A stretch of DNA of 64,000 bases, taken from the NCBI RefSeq assembly GCF_028750675.1, contig NZ_JAQQPZ010000005.1, positions 64,219 to 128,218 on the forward strand. Reading direction: 5' to 3'. Position 1 is the stretch's first letter. Every line of letters starts with the position of its first letter. Below the pieces are notes generated by a model. It worked only from the letters and a program-made list of their open reading frames with translations, searched no databases and was not told the origin of the DNA. The position numbers and the translations under genes were made by a program. The stretch comes from Shewanella metallivivens. Its GTDB lineage: Bacteria > Pseudomonadota > Gammaproteobacteria > Enterobacterales > Shewanellaceae. Positions 29,118 to 37,768 of the stretch are shown here, in pieces.

Positions 29118-31430
29118 TTATTCCGTGACAATGCGTATGCCGGGAATAATTTGTTGTGCTTGTCTGCCTTTTTTACTCAACCACATGTAGAAACCGACTA
29201 AGGCTACCGCAAAGAAGCCAATCCAACAGGCTGATTGTAGCGGGTGCGCGGAGAACGTCGCACCTTGATAAATCACCGTAGCTGAACCGTACGCTAAAGA
29301 AAAAGTCCAAACTGCGGCAAATCGCGCCCATTTAGCTCCAAACTCATTCACTAATGCGCCCATAGCAGCCACACAAGGGGTATATAATAAAATGAACAGT
29401 AGATAAGAGAAAGCGGCTAACTGACTCTTAAAGCCTGTTTGTAATGCGCTGAAAGTTGATGAGTCAACCGACAACTCAGCAGCCGCCTCGTCTAAATCTG
29501 TAATACTGGCAATGGCAATTGACAATGGGTCATCAGGCTCAATACCTAATAAGTTCGTTGGTATTGTGGCTAACCCAACTTTTACACTATCCCATATTGA
29601 TAACATTTCTTCTTCGTCACCTTCGGCATTGCTGTACAAACTGTTTAACGTACCCACAACAGCTTCTTTGGCGAAAATACCGGTGATGATCCCCACTGTC
29701 GCTGCCCAGTTGTCTTGTTCAATACCCATTGGTGCAAATAATGGTGTAACTTGCTGACTTGCCACGCTCAGTAACGACTCTTTACTGTCTTCGTGACCAA
29801 AAGAGCCATCGGTACCAATTGCATTAACAAAGTTAAGCAGAGTCACAACAATAATAATGGTTTTACCGGCGCCTTTAATAAAACTTTTGGTACGTTTAGT
29901 GGTTCGAGAGAATACAGCTTTAGCTTTAGGCATTTCATAACTTGGCAGTTCCATTACCACAGCGCTACTTGTGCCAGGAAGTAACGTTTTACGCAATAAC
30001 AAACCCGTACCAATCGCGGCAAAAATACCAATGATGTAAAGTAAGAATACTAAGTTTTGTCCTGACTGTGGGAAAAATGCTGCAGCAAATAATGCGTAAA
30101 CAGGTAAACGTGCGCTGCATGACATAAAGGGTGCCATCATACCAGTCACAATACGTTCGCGTTCACTGCCTAGAGTTCTGGTCGCCATAATAGCGGGTAC
30201 TGAACACCCAAAACCGACAATCATAGGGACAAATGCTTTACCCGGTAAACCAATGCGGCGCATTAGTCCGTCAACTACAAAGGCTGCACGGGCCATATAA
30301 CCAGATGCTTCTAACACAGATAGTGCTAGGAATAATGCGGCTACAACTGGGATAAATGTCGCAACAGTTTGAATACCTTGCCCTACACCACCAGCTAAAA
30401 TAGTCACCAACCAATCAGGAGAACCCATAGAAACCAGTAACGCTCCAAAGTGGTCAACAAATATCGCTCCAGCAGTAATATCGAAAAAGTCGATAAACGA
30501 GTTACCTACGTTGATACTGAATAAAAACATCAAGTACATAACGAAAAGGAACACAGGAACACCCAAAGCAGGATGTAGAACTAGATTGTCTAACCGGTCT
30601 GACACACTGATGTGCTTACCTTGATTAACTGCAGCTTCAAACGCTTGTTGCACAAAATCATAACGCGTAGTCGCAATCATGATTTCGATGTCATTACCAT
30701 TTTGTTCGGCACGTTGAGCACACAGCTGTACGGTGTCATGCAGTTGTACTTCACTTGTACCGCAAGCATTGCCATGGCAATTGGCTAAAATAGATAATGC
30801 TTGGCCGCGACTTAATGTACCAAGGTCTTGATTGTCATTTTGAAGCTGTAGCGCTTTGATACTGGCTTCAATGTCCGCTGGGTATTGCAGCGCAAGAGGC
30901 TCAACAGTATTATCGCTTTGCAATAGGGTAAGAATTTTTGCTTGAACCTGTTCAACATCAGCTTGACGACGTGAACAAATTGCAATCACAGGGCAACCTA
31001 AACGCGTAGACATCTGGTCGACATCAATAGTGATCCCAAGCTTTTTAGCCGCATCAATTTTGTTGATCACCACAATAACAGGTATGCCTAACTCGCGTAG
31101 CTGTGTGGTTAGATAAAGATGACGCTCTACGTTTGTGGCATCAACTAAGTTAATAATCGCATCGACTTGTTGATTGGCTAAATAATTTTGTGCAATTTGT
31201 TCATCTAAAGAGCAGTCACAACTATTCCCTGCAGGAAGCAAATCATAAATACCCGGTAAATCGGTCAAAAATATATCGTTGCCTGAATAGCTAAATTTCC
31301 CGGTTTTTTTCTCGACGGTCACACCTGACCAATTCCCCACTTGCTGGCTTGAACCCGTTAAGGCATTAAAAAGGGTTGATTTACCGGCGTTAGGATTACC
31401 GACGGTGACGCAATGAAATTGTTTAGTCAT
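29118..31430 (-). CDS. feoB: FeoB, ferrous iron transporter
   Basis: 770 residues. N-terminal G domain with G1 GNPNAGKST (about 11-19), G3 DLPGIYDL and G4 NKID, followed by a helical spacer and a membrane domain with Gate motifs (GFGCSVPAI, MSCSARLPVYAL). It imports Fe(II) across the inner membrane. Overlaps feoA by 8 bases, so the two are translated together. Its closeness to the mtr genes in Shewanella fits handling of Fe(II) made by iron reduction. Confidence 0.96.
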   Translation of the reverse strand: MTKQFHCVTVGNPNAGKSTLFNALTGSSQQVGNWSGVTVEKKTGKFSYSGNDIFLTDLPGIYDLLPAGNSCDCSLDEQIAQNYLANQQVDAIINLVDATNVERHLYLTTQLRELGIPVIVVINKIDAAKKLGITIDVDQMSTRLGCPVIAICSRRQADVEQVQAKILTLLQSDNTVEPLALQYPADIEASIKALQLQNDNQDLGTLSRGQALSILANCHGNACGTSEVQLHDTVQLCAQRAEQNGNDIEIMIATTRYDFVQQAFEAAVNQGKHISVSDRLDNLVLHPALGVPVFLFVMYLMFLFSINVGNSFIDFFDITAGAIFVDHFGALLVSMGSPDWLVTILAGGVGQGIQTVATFIPVVAALFLALSVLEASGYMARAAFVVDGLMRRIGLPGKAFVPMIVGFGCSVPAIMATRTLGSERERIVTGMMAPFMSCSARLPVYALFAAAFFPQSGQNLVFLLYIIGIFAAIGTGLLLRKTLLPGTSSAVVMELPSYEMPKAKAVFSRTTKRTKSFIKGAGKTIIIVVTLLNFVNAIGTDGSFGHEDSKESLLSVASQQVTPLFAPMGIEQDNWAATVGIITGIFAKEAVVGTLNSLYSNAEGDEEEMLSIWDSVKVGLATIPTNLLGIEPDDPLSIAIASITDLDEAAAELSVDSSTFSALQTGFKSQLAAFSYLLFILLYTPCVAAMGALVNEFGAKWARFAAVWTFSLAYGSATVIYQGATFSAHPLQSACWIGFFAVALVGFYMWLSKKGRQAQQIIPGIRIVTE

Positions 31431-31662
31431 TCGTTATTACTACCTCAATGATATCGGCTAAATCGCGACGCATGCATAACTTACTGCCACGTAAATCAAG
31501 TTCAACACCAGTACCCATTGGTGCTCGGCGGATAAAAGAAAAATGCGTGTTGGGAGTGATGCCCATCGATAACAACTTACGCTTTACGGTTTGAGGTAAT
31601 GTTAATTGACCTATTTGAGAGATAATTGCGCGATCTCCAGCTTTGAGTTCACTCAGTTTCAT
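31423..31662 (-). CDS. feoA: FeoA, small SH3-like partner of FeoB
   Basis: 79 residues, the family's usual size, with an SH3-like fold: LSELKAGDRAIISQI at the start and MRRDLADIIEVVI at the end. Known to bind FeoB and support Fe(II) uptake. First gene of the feoAB operon; the 180 bases upstream hold an FNR-like half site and a palindrome described separately. Confidence 0.93.
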   Translation of the reverse strand: MKLSELKAGDRAIISQIGQLTLPQTVKRKLLSMGITPNTHFSFIRRAPMGTGVELDLRGSKLCMRRDLADIIEVVITND

Positions 31663-31725
31663 GTAGCACTACCTTCAACAACATTAATAACGTCTGAAAT
31701 TTTATATGAGCTTTGCAAGCTAAAC

Positions 31726-31740
31726 TCGAATCTAGATCAA
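31726..31740 (-). promoter_or_regulatory. Possible FNR/EtrA-type site upstream of feoA
   Basis: On the minus strand TTGATCTAGATTCGA has one perfect TTGAT half and a poor second half (7 of 10 consensus bases), about 64 bases before the feoA start. Anaerobic control of feo is common (known), but the match is weak. Confidence 0.3.
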
Positions 31741-31778
31741 AGTTTAAGCTGCTAACGAGAATAGTTTTCACTTGTATT

Positions 31779-31791
31779 ACACATTATGTGA
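31779..31791. promoter_or_regulatory. CACAT-T-ATGTG palindrome upstream of feoA
   Basis: CACAT and ATGTG around a single T form a short perfect palindrome about 120 bases upstream of feoA. It could be an operator. It does not have the 6-base spacing of CRP sites, and no Fur-type site was clear nearby. Confidence 0.25.
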
Positions 31792-31846
31792 CAAATGCCC
31801 GATAGAATACAGTCCACAATGCAATTATTTTATATGTAGAGTTGTA

Positions 31847-32395
31847 TTAACTAAAAAGTGACACTCGTTGCGAAGTCAGTAAACCAAAGTAACAATCATC
31901 AAACCATTGTTGGTTGATACAGGTATGTTGTCTTAACGTGCCCTCTTTCACAAAGCCGACGTTTTCAAGCACTTTACGTGACGCTAGATTTTCATCGCAA
32001 CAAATTGCAATATATTTATGCATTTCAAATTGCAACGCCCCCCAGTCAATAACGGCGCGCAAACTCTCAGTTGCATAACCATTACCTTGCTGCTCGGGGG
32101 CAACCAGATAACCGACCTCAGCTCGCTTTAATGTTACATCGTCACACCTAAACCCGATCAACCCAACGAATTGTTGATTATCAAGACGCTCAATAACCAA
32201 TGATAACCATTGACCACTTTCAAACTGATAGGGGCCAATACGTTGTTCAAAACACTTTTTCAAATTGGCTTCAGTATCTACAGAGCGAATATATTGCTGA
32301 ACCCCCTCATCTAAATGTAGGCGTAAAAAATTGGGCCAATCAGCAGGGGTTAAATCCCGTAGTTGCAACCTGTCACTATAAAGTATGGTTTTCAT
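31847..32395 (-). CDS. GNAT-family N-acetyltransferase (RimJ/RimL-like)
   Basis: 182 residues, Acetyltransf_3 type. The acetyl-CoA binding loop is visible as APEQQGNGYATESLRA at about 103-118, followed by RKVLENVGFVKEGTLRQH, the end motif of RimJ/RimL-like enzymes. Its substrate cannot be told from sequence. Single gene downstream of the ppiC-like gene; separate transcript likely, as a terminator lies between. Confidence 0.85.
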   Translation of the reverse strand: MKTILYSDRLQLRDLTPADWPNFLRLHLDEGVQQYIRSVDTEANLKKCFEQRIGPYQFESGQWLSLVIERLDNQQFVGLIGFRCDDVTLKRAEVGYLVAPEQQGNGYATESLRAVIDWGALQFEMHKYIAICCDENLASRKVLENVGFVKEGTLRQHTCINQQWFDDCYFGLLTSQRVSLFS

Positions 32396-32433
32396 CAGCG
32401 GCTCATTACTTTTAAACTAAACAGATAAAAAGG

Positions 32434-32460
32434 ATAAAAAAATGGCAGCCTAAGCTGCCA
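32434..32460 (-). terminator. Terminator of the parvulin gene
   Basis: TGGCAGCTT and AGGCTGCCA pair on the minus strand, followed by seven T residues, about 25 bases past the parvulin stop. Confidence 0.88.
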
Positions 32461-32484
32461 ATTAAACAGTCAATGTTTTACACA

Positions 32485-32763
32485 TTAACCACGACTAGTC
32501 ACTTCCAGCAAGTGATAACCAAATTGCGTTTTTACCGGGCCTTGTACAACGTTTAACGGCGCGCTGAACACAACTTCATCAAACTCTTTAACCATCATAC
32601 CTGGGCCAAATGAACCTAATTCACCACCTTGCGCACCAGAAGGACAAGAAGAGTTCGCTTTTGCAACATCAGCAAAATCAGCACCTGCTTCAATTTGTTG
32701 TTTTAACGTTTCACATTGCTCTTGCGTGCTAACCAGTAAATGTCTTGCTGTTGCTTGTACCAT
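32485..32763 (-). CDS. ppiC: PpiC, small parvulin-type peptidyl-prolyl isomerase
   Basis: 92 residues, a stand-alone parvulin domain with no signal peptide. ARHLLVSTQEQCETL at the start, GGELGSFGPGMMVKEFDEVVF in the middle and TQFGYHLLEV at the end are standard motifs. Cytoplasmic prolyl isomerase. GGAGCC lies before the ATG. Confidence 0.93.
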   Translation of the reverse strand: MVQATARHLLVSTQEQCETLKQQIEAGADFADVAKANSSCPSGAQGGELGSFGPGMMVKEFDEVVFSAPLNVVQGPVKTQFGYHLLEVTSRG

Positions 32764-32845
32764 ATGACGGCTCCTAAACGAGTATTGATAAATTAAAAAA
32801 TAACACTAACATAATGACACTAAGATGACATACTGCCTACGACAG

Positions 32846-34675
32846 TTATTTAGCCAACTCAGCTTTTATCCAATCTGCAATTTTATCTTCCATCACGGCC
32901 ATCGGTAACGAGCCTGTCGTTAATAGCTGATCGTGGAAACCTTTTAAATCAAACTTATCACCCAGGGCTTTTTCAGCATCAGCGCGTAATCGTAAAATAG
33001 TTAACTGACCCACTTTATACGACAAGGCTTGGCCAGGTATCGCCATGTAGCGCTCTACTTCGGCAACGATATCAGACTCAGCCATAGGTGAGTTATCTTT
33101 CATATATTGAATCGCTTGCTCACGGCTCCACCCTTTCGCATGCAGACCGGTATCGACAACTAAACGCATTGCACGCAACATCTCATCAGAAAGCTTACCA
33201 AAGTATTGGTAAGGATCATTAAATACACCCATTTCAATACCTAAGTATTCAGCATACAAAGCCCAACCTTCTTCAAAAGCAGTATAGCCCTGAAAACGTT
33301 GGAACTGAGGTACATCGGTTAACTCTTGCTTAATCGCAATCTGAAAATGATGACCCGGCGCCGCTTCATGTAATGATAAGGTTGTCATGCCCCATTTAGG
33401 CTGAGCTTTTAAATTATAGGTGTTGATATAAAAGATACCTGGACGAGAACCATCAACCGCAGGGCTTTCATAAGATGCGCCAGCAGCTGATTTCTCTCTA
33501 AAAGCTTCAACCGGTTTGACGATGTAATCAGCTTTTGGCATTACATCAAAATATTGTGGTAATACTGCATTTATTTTATCTTTAATGGTCATATAACCAT
33601 CAATTAAATCTTGCTTATCGGTGAAAAAATATTGCGATTCAGATGATAACGATGCAAAAAATTCGGTCAAATCACCTTTAAAGCCAACTTGCTCTCTGAC
33701 TTTATCCATTTCAGATAAAATACGTGCAACTTCTGATAAACCAATTTGATGAATTTCATCAACAGGAAGTGTGGTTGTGGTATGACTATTCGCAAGATGT
33801 TGGTACCAATCTTTGCCATTTGGTAACCCCCACCATCCGTCAGACGCGCGAGATTTAGGTAAGTACACTTGCTGAATATAATCACGTAACCCTTTTAGTG
33901 CGGGTAATAACTCTGCATTGATAACTGCAGTATATTGTTGTGTTAAGTCGGCTTTTTGCTCTGCAGTAAAGTTGTCTGGCAATAAAGTGATTGGCGAATA
34001 AAATAAGCTATTTTGAGCAGAGTCGACTAACTGAGCATCTAATTGGGGAATGATCCGTTCAACCAATACTTTAGGCAGTACTACTTTACTCGCAATACCT
34101 TCATCCATACGTTGCTGGGCTAATTCAGTCCATTTAATAAAGCCACGTAAACGCGATAACCAATGTTGATAATCTTCAACCGTTTTGAAAGGTTGTGCAC
34201 TTTCACCTGTACCAAGTTGTACCATAGTAAAAACGGTACTGTAGAACTGGTTAATCGGTAGAAAATGTTCTGGATAAGATTCACCAACCAGTGCCATATT
34301 ACGGTCATAAATAAACATGTCATAGCTTAATTTTAACGAAGCAGATAATTTATCAACGTCGATTGATTTGGCTTGATCGAAATAACGACTATTGAGCTCA
34401 TGACGTTGTTTTAAATAGTCTTCTGTTAATGAACCGCCAAATTGATCATTATAGTCATTCACTCCAACAAAAGTGGCATAAATAGGCTCTAGCTTCAGTT
34501 GTTCATTAAAAAAAGCATCAACCATAGCAAGATATTTCTCAGAGGCGGTTTGCTCAACAGCTTGGTCAACAGAAGCAGGAGTAGAATTCACAACCTCAGA
34601 TGTTTTAGCATTATCAGAACAGCCCTGAGTCGCTAATAGTAGTGACACCGACAGTGCCAATAAAGTTTTATTCAT
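32846..34675 (-). CDS. DUF885 lipoprotein, putative metallopeptidase
   Basis: 609 residues. Lipoprotein signal with the lipobox Cys at about 19 (ATQGC). The DUF885 signature LHEAAPGHHFQ (about 435) supplies HE...GH metal ligands of the kind used by zinc peptidases, and FEEGWALYAEYLG supplies a further Glu. It is probably a periplasmic membrane-anchored peptidase; substrate unknown. Its upstream region carries the CCAGATA tandem repeat. Confidence 0.85.
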   Translation of the reverse strand: MNKTLLALSVSLLLATQGCSDNAKTSEVVNSTPASVDQAVEQTASEKYLAMVDAFFNEQLKLEPIYATFVGVNDYNDQFGGSLTEDYLKQRHELNSRYFDQAKSIDVDKLSASLKLSYDMFIYDRNMALVGESYPEHFLPINQFYSTVFTMVQLGTGESAQPFKTVEDYQHWLSRLRGFIKWTELAQQRMDEGIASKVVLPKVLVERIIPQLDAQLVDSAQNSLFYSPITLLPDNFTAEQKADLTQQYTAVINAELLPALKGLRDYIQQVYLPKSRASDGWWGLPNGKDWYQHLANSHTTTTLPVDEIHQIGLSEVARILSEMDKVREQVGFKGDLTEFFASLSSESQYFFTDKQDLIDGYMTIKDKINAVLPQYFDVMPKADYIVKPVEAFREKSAAGASYESPAVDGSRPGIFYINTYNLKAQPKWGMTTLSLHEAAPGHHFQIAIKQELTDVPQFQRFQGYTAFEEGWALYAEYLGIEMGVFNDPYQYFGKLSDEMLRAMRLVVDTGLHAKGWSREQAIQYMKDNSPMAESDIVAEVERYMAIPGQALSYKVGQLTILRLRADAEKALGDKFDLKGFHDQLLTTGSLPMAVMEDKIADWIKAELAK

Positions 34676-34761
34676 TGTTATTATTCCTTAACACAGCAAG
34701 CTCATTAATTATGAATCGTCAGCGCACATCGCTGACATTAATCATCGGCAACAAAAAGAAA

Positions 34762-34800
34762 CCAGATACCAGATACCAGATACCAGATACCAGATACCAG
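34762..34800. repeat. Heptanucleotide tandem repeat (CCAGATA) x5.6
   Basis: Five perfect copies of CCAGATA plus CCAG run without interruption from 34762 to 34800. It lies 87 bases upstream of the DUF885 lipoprotein start (minus strand), where a change in copy number could alter promoter or leader spacing. It is also read through by a chance plus-strand ORF, which I reject. Confidence 0.95.
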
Positions 34801-34910
34801 AAATGCGAATGGTTATATTGTATCGATGCAAAGCCATACTTGAAACTAAACTTATTCAAATACACACAAATTAACAATTTTGCTCTTAAGAGCAGATTGA
34901 TAAAGAGCAA

Positions 34911-34942
34911 TAAAAAAGCCCCTAAAAAGGGGCTTTTTTTAC
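34911..34942 (-). terminator. Terminator of the TonB2 operon
   Basis: AAAGCCCCT and AGGGGCTTT pair perfectly with an A/T run on each side, about 15 bases past the stop of the TPR gene. Confidence 0.9.
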
Positions 34943-34953
34943 ATGCTTAGCAG

Positions 34954-36201
34954 TTAAAGCGTTACGTTGTGAATACGTGCTTTTTCTTTAATATAAGAAA
35001 TATAGCTTCTTGCACTACGTTCAGTCTTCTTATCATTGGCAGCAAGTACTGCACGGTTATAAGCTGACTTGTACTTTTTCAAACTTAAGTAAGCTAAAGC
35101 TAACTCGAATTGAGCTTCACCAGGGTTATCAATTCCTGCATCAAGTGCTTTTTTAAGCACAGGAATTGCATCATTAAATTTTTGATCTAAAGCGAGAATA
35201 CGACCTTGCTTTAAATATAATTCACCCTTGTTGCTAATTGCTGCGGCCTTACCATAGTAGGAGGCTGCTTCTTTTAGCTCTTTAGCGTTATGATAAAAAC
35301 CAGCTAGAGTTGTGAAACTCTTCTCATTTTCAGCAATCAGACCAGACTTCATGTGCTTTTCAAAAATGGTAGCAGCTTTATAAGGCGAACCTTTTTGCGC
35401 TAATAATTGAGCAAGACGAGTAATGTTACCCTCTGTCTCTAAAAAGCCATTTTTGTAGGCAAGGTCATAAGTTGCTAATGACTTATCATAATCTTCAGTC
35501 ATTAAGTAAAACTGAGCTAACTGTACCCATAGACGCTTATCGTCTTGGAACAAAGGCACCATAACTTCTAATACGTTAACGGCTTCTTTGTACTTTTTCT
35601 GGTTAAAGTAAGCAGTTAGCTTCATCTGATACAGACCTTTGTCAGGTGCGTCAGCTAAAGATAACCCTTTATCAGCTACTTGAAGTACTTTATTCCACTC
35701 TTTTAACTCAGTGTGAGCAATACCAATACGTCGATACATTTGAGCATCTGATTTACAGGTAAAGTCCATCCACTGGTAATAGTATGGAATCGCTTCTTTA
35801 AACTTTTTCTCTTGAAGTAATAAGTCAGCATACAAACGCAATGTTGCAGCATGATCTGTACCACCAAGAATGTCAGCATCAACAGCAGTCTTCAAATATT
35901 TGATAGCTGTGCCCATCTGACCTTTTTCAGCGTAGAAGTTACCTAACATACGATCGACATAAGCTTTGTCGAAATCGTTTTTAGCATTAGCTTCAAGCAA
36001 TATTGAAATCGCTTGGTCTAAATTACCTTCTGTATAAGCTTCAAAAGATTTCTGAACTTTTTTAGCTGCACTTTCGCCTACTGCGCGAGATTGACGCTTA
36101 TCAATCTCACACTTTTCAGCAGCCAAAGCAGAACTAGACAACATTGCACTTGTACAGACTGAAAGTATTAACGCTGTAGCGATACTAGTAACTTTACGCA
36201 T
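34954..36201 (-). CDS. TPR-repeat periplasmic protein of the TonB2 operon
   Basis: 415 residues. Signal peptide to about 28 (SSSALAA), then repeated TPR-like helices from about 40 to 390 (e.g. AEKGQMGTAIKYLKTAVDAD). It starts in a TAATG overlap with tonB, so is translated with it. The Vibrio TonB2 cluster carries a TPR gene at the same position. Its role in TonB-dependent transport is not defined. Confidence 0.85.
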   Translation of the reverse strand: MRKVTSIATALILSVCTSAMLSSSALAAEKCEIDKRQSRAVGESAAKKVQKSFEAYTEGNLDQAISILLEANAKNDFDKAYVDRMLGNFYAEKGQMGTAIKYLKTAVDADILGGTDHAATLRLYADLLLQEKKFKEAIPYYYQWMDFTCKSDAQMYRRIGIAHTELKEWNKVLQVADKGLSLADAPDKGLYQMKLTAYFNQKKYKEAVNVLEVMVPLFQDDKRLWVQLAQFYLMTEDYDKSLATYDLAYKNGFLETEGNITRLAQLLAQKGSPYKAATIFEKHMKSGLIAENEKSFTTLAGFYHNAKELKEAASYYGKAAAISNKGELYLKQGRILALDQKFNDAIPVLKKALDAGIDNPGEAQFELALAYLSLKKYKSAYNRAVLAANDKKTERSARSYISYIKEKARIHNVTL

Positions 36202-36830
36202 TATCTACCTCCTTTCTCTAAAGTAAAATCAAGTTGTACAGTCATACCAGGTTGTTTTAATGGTTTTCCATCAACAATCTTTGGCTTGTATTTCCACTTT
36301 TTCAATGCGCGAATCGCTTCACGATCGAATAAACGCTTAGGTTCTGCCTTGATAACAGATACGTCATCAACACCACCGAGTTCGTTAATGGTAAAGGTAA
36401 GTTGAACCCAACCTTCTTTACCATCACGAGCTGCAGCAATTGGATACTGAGGCTCAATACGAACGATAGGTGTAGCGTCACCATCACGGGTCATCATGTT
36501 GCCTAGCTTAAAGCCTGTACTTGGCCCGCCAGCTTCAATTCCACCCATATTGAACGCCAAGTTGGTGTCAATATTAGATGATGAATCAGGCGGAGTAGTA
36601 TCCGGCTTCGGTGGCTGCTCCGGTGGTGGAGGTGGCTTAGGTGTAACCCTTGGTTTTTTCTGTGCCTTCGAATCCTGTTTATCCATCGTAATTTCAATAA
36701 CAGGGGTATCCTCAGATTCGGCGTTGCGCTGTGCACCTCCGCCGACTAAGAAAGCCATGAAAGCAAACAGCCCAAAAGTCACTGCGGCACCAATGATTAT
36801 TGATACGAGTGCTCTTAGCATATTACTCAT
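36201..36830 (-). CDS. tonB: TonB2-type energy transducer protein
   Basis: 209 residues, short like the TonB2 type. One N-terminal membrane segment (about 5-27), a Pro-rich spacer (KKPRVTPKPPPPPEQPPKP, about 58-76) and the C-terminal TonB domain ending YKPKIVDGKPLKQPGMTVQL. It spans the periplasm and powers outer-membrane receptors. The ATG 36830 overlaps the exbD end by 8 bases; the longer ORF start is rejected. Confidence 0.92.
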   Translation of the reverse strand: MSNMLRALVSIIIGAAVTFGLFAFMAFLVGGGAQRNAESEDTPVIEITMDKQDSKAQKKPRVTPKPPPPPEQPPKPDTTPPDSSSNIDTNLAFNMGGIEAGGPSTGFKLGNMMTRDGDATPIVRIEPQYPIAAARDGKEGWVQLTFTINELGGVDDVSVIKAEPKRLFDREAIRALKKWKYKPKIVDGKPLKQPGMTVQLDFTLEKGGR

Positions 36831-37227
36831 TCCCCGCTGATACTGAAATTTTGTCAATACCCGCAGCTTTTACGTTATCAAGAACTTTAACAACCAAACC
36901 ATGTTGAGTGTCTTTGTCTGCTTGAATCAGTACTGCCGCTTCTGGTGCTTCTGCTAACATACGTTCTACGTTTGCAGTTACACGTTCGATATCAACCTGA
37001 CGGTTTTCCATCATAATGACGCCAGTCTTGCTGATGCCAATAAAGATGTTTGCCGAAGGTTTAGACGTAGCCTGTGAAGCTTTAGGCTTGTTGTAGTCTA
37101 AGCCCGATGGCTTAACAAACGATGTCGTTACAATGAAGAAGATCAGCATGATAAACACGATGTCTAGCATCGGGGTCATATCAATTTGCGCTTCCTCTTC
37201 CATATTGGAATGCTTCTTACGTGCCAT
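36823..37227 (-). CDS. exbD: ExbD2, proton-channel subunit
   Basis: 134 residues. One membrane segment carrying the essential Asp (IDMTPMLDIVFIMLIFFIVTTSF, about residues 16-38) and a periplasmic domain. It works with ExbB to energise TonB. ATG 37227 is chosen over a TTG two codons upstream; the AGAGAGA before it fits as a ribosome site. Confidence 0.93.
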   Translation of the reverse strand: MARKKHSNMEEEAQIDMTPMLDIVFIMLIFFIVTTSFVKPSGLDYNKPKASQATSKPSANIFIGISKTGVIMMENRQVDIERVTANVERMLAEAPEAAVLIQADKDTQHGLVVKVLDNVKAAGIDKISVSAGNE

Positions 37228-37240
37228 GTTCAATCTCTCT

Positions 37241-37768
37241 CTAGTGGTGAGGCATGCTGTCTTTTAGCTTTTCTAAACTGATTCTCATTTTTGAGTCTAA
37301 ACGGGTGCTGAAGAAAACACCTGATAGTGCTGCAACCATTCCTGCCATAGTCGGCATTGTGGCCATTGAGATACCAGCCGCCATTAAACGAGCATTACTC
37401 GTCCCCTGAACTGCCATCACATCGAATACTGAAATCATACCGGTTACGGTACCTAATAAACCAATCATAGGACAGATTGCTACTAGGGTTTTAATTAACA
37501 GCATACGTGCATTCAAATCTTGCTTCGCTTGGGATACCCAAGCTTCACGGATACGGTGAGCATGCCAAGAAGTCGTTTCTTCTCTTGATTCCCATGAGGC
37601 AATTACTGCTTGATGTTGTTTAGGTGATATCCAATTAAGATACCAATAACGCTCAAGCATTAACACCCACATTAGAAATAGCACTGCTGCAACCAACCAG
37701 AGGACATCGCCTCCGGAGGCCATGAAGCCCCTGACGGAATCCCATACGTCCATCAGGATTAGCATCAT
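37241..37768 (-). CDS. exbB: ExbB2, proton-channel subunit
   Basis: 175 residues, the short ExbB2 type, with a MotA/TolQ/ExbB domain (LVAICPMIGLLGTVTGMISVFD at about 90-111). It begins in a TAATG overlap with ttpC and lies 13 bases from exbD. It forms the inner-membrane motor with ExbD. Confidence 0.92.
   Translation of the reverse strand: MMLILMDVWDSVRGFMASGGDVLWLVAAVLFLMWVLMLERYWYLNWISPKQHQAVIASWESREETTSWHAHRIREAWVSQAKQDLNARMLLIKTLVAICPMIGLLGTVTGMISVFDVMAVQGTSNARLMAAGISMATMPTMAGMVAALSGVFFSTRLDSKMRISLEKLKDSMPHH

Noticed and set aside
34642-34950. 102-codon plus-strand ORF with DTRYQ repeats
   Set aside because: The repeat in the protein comes from the CCAGATA tandem repeat; it overlaps the start of the DUF885 gene and a terminator.
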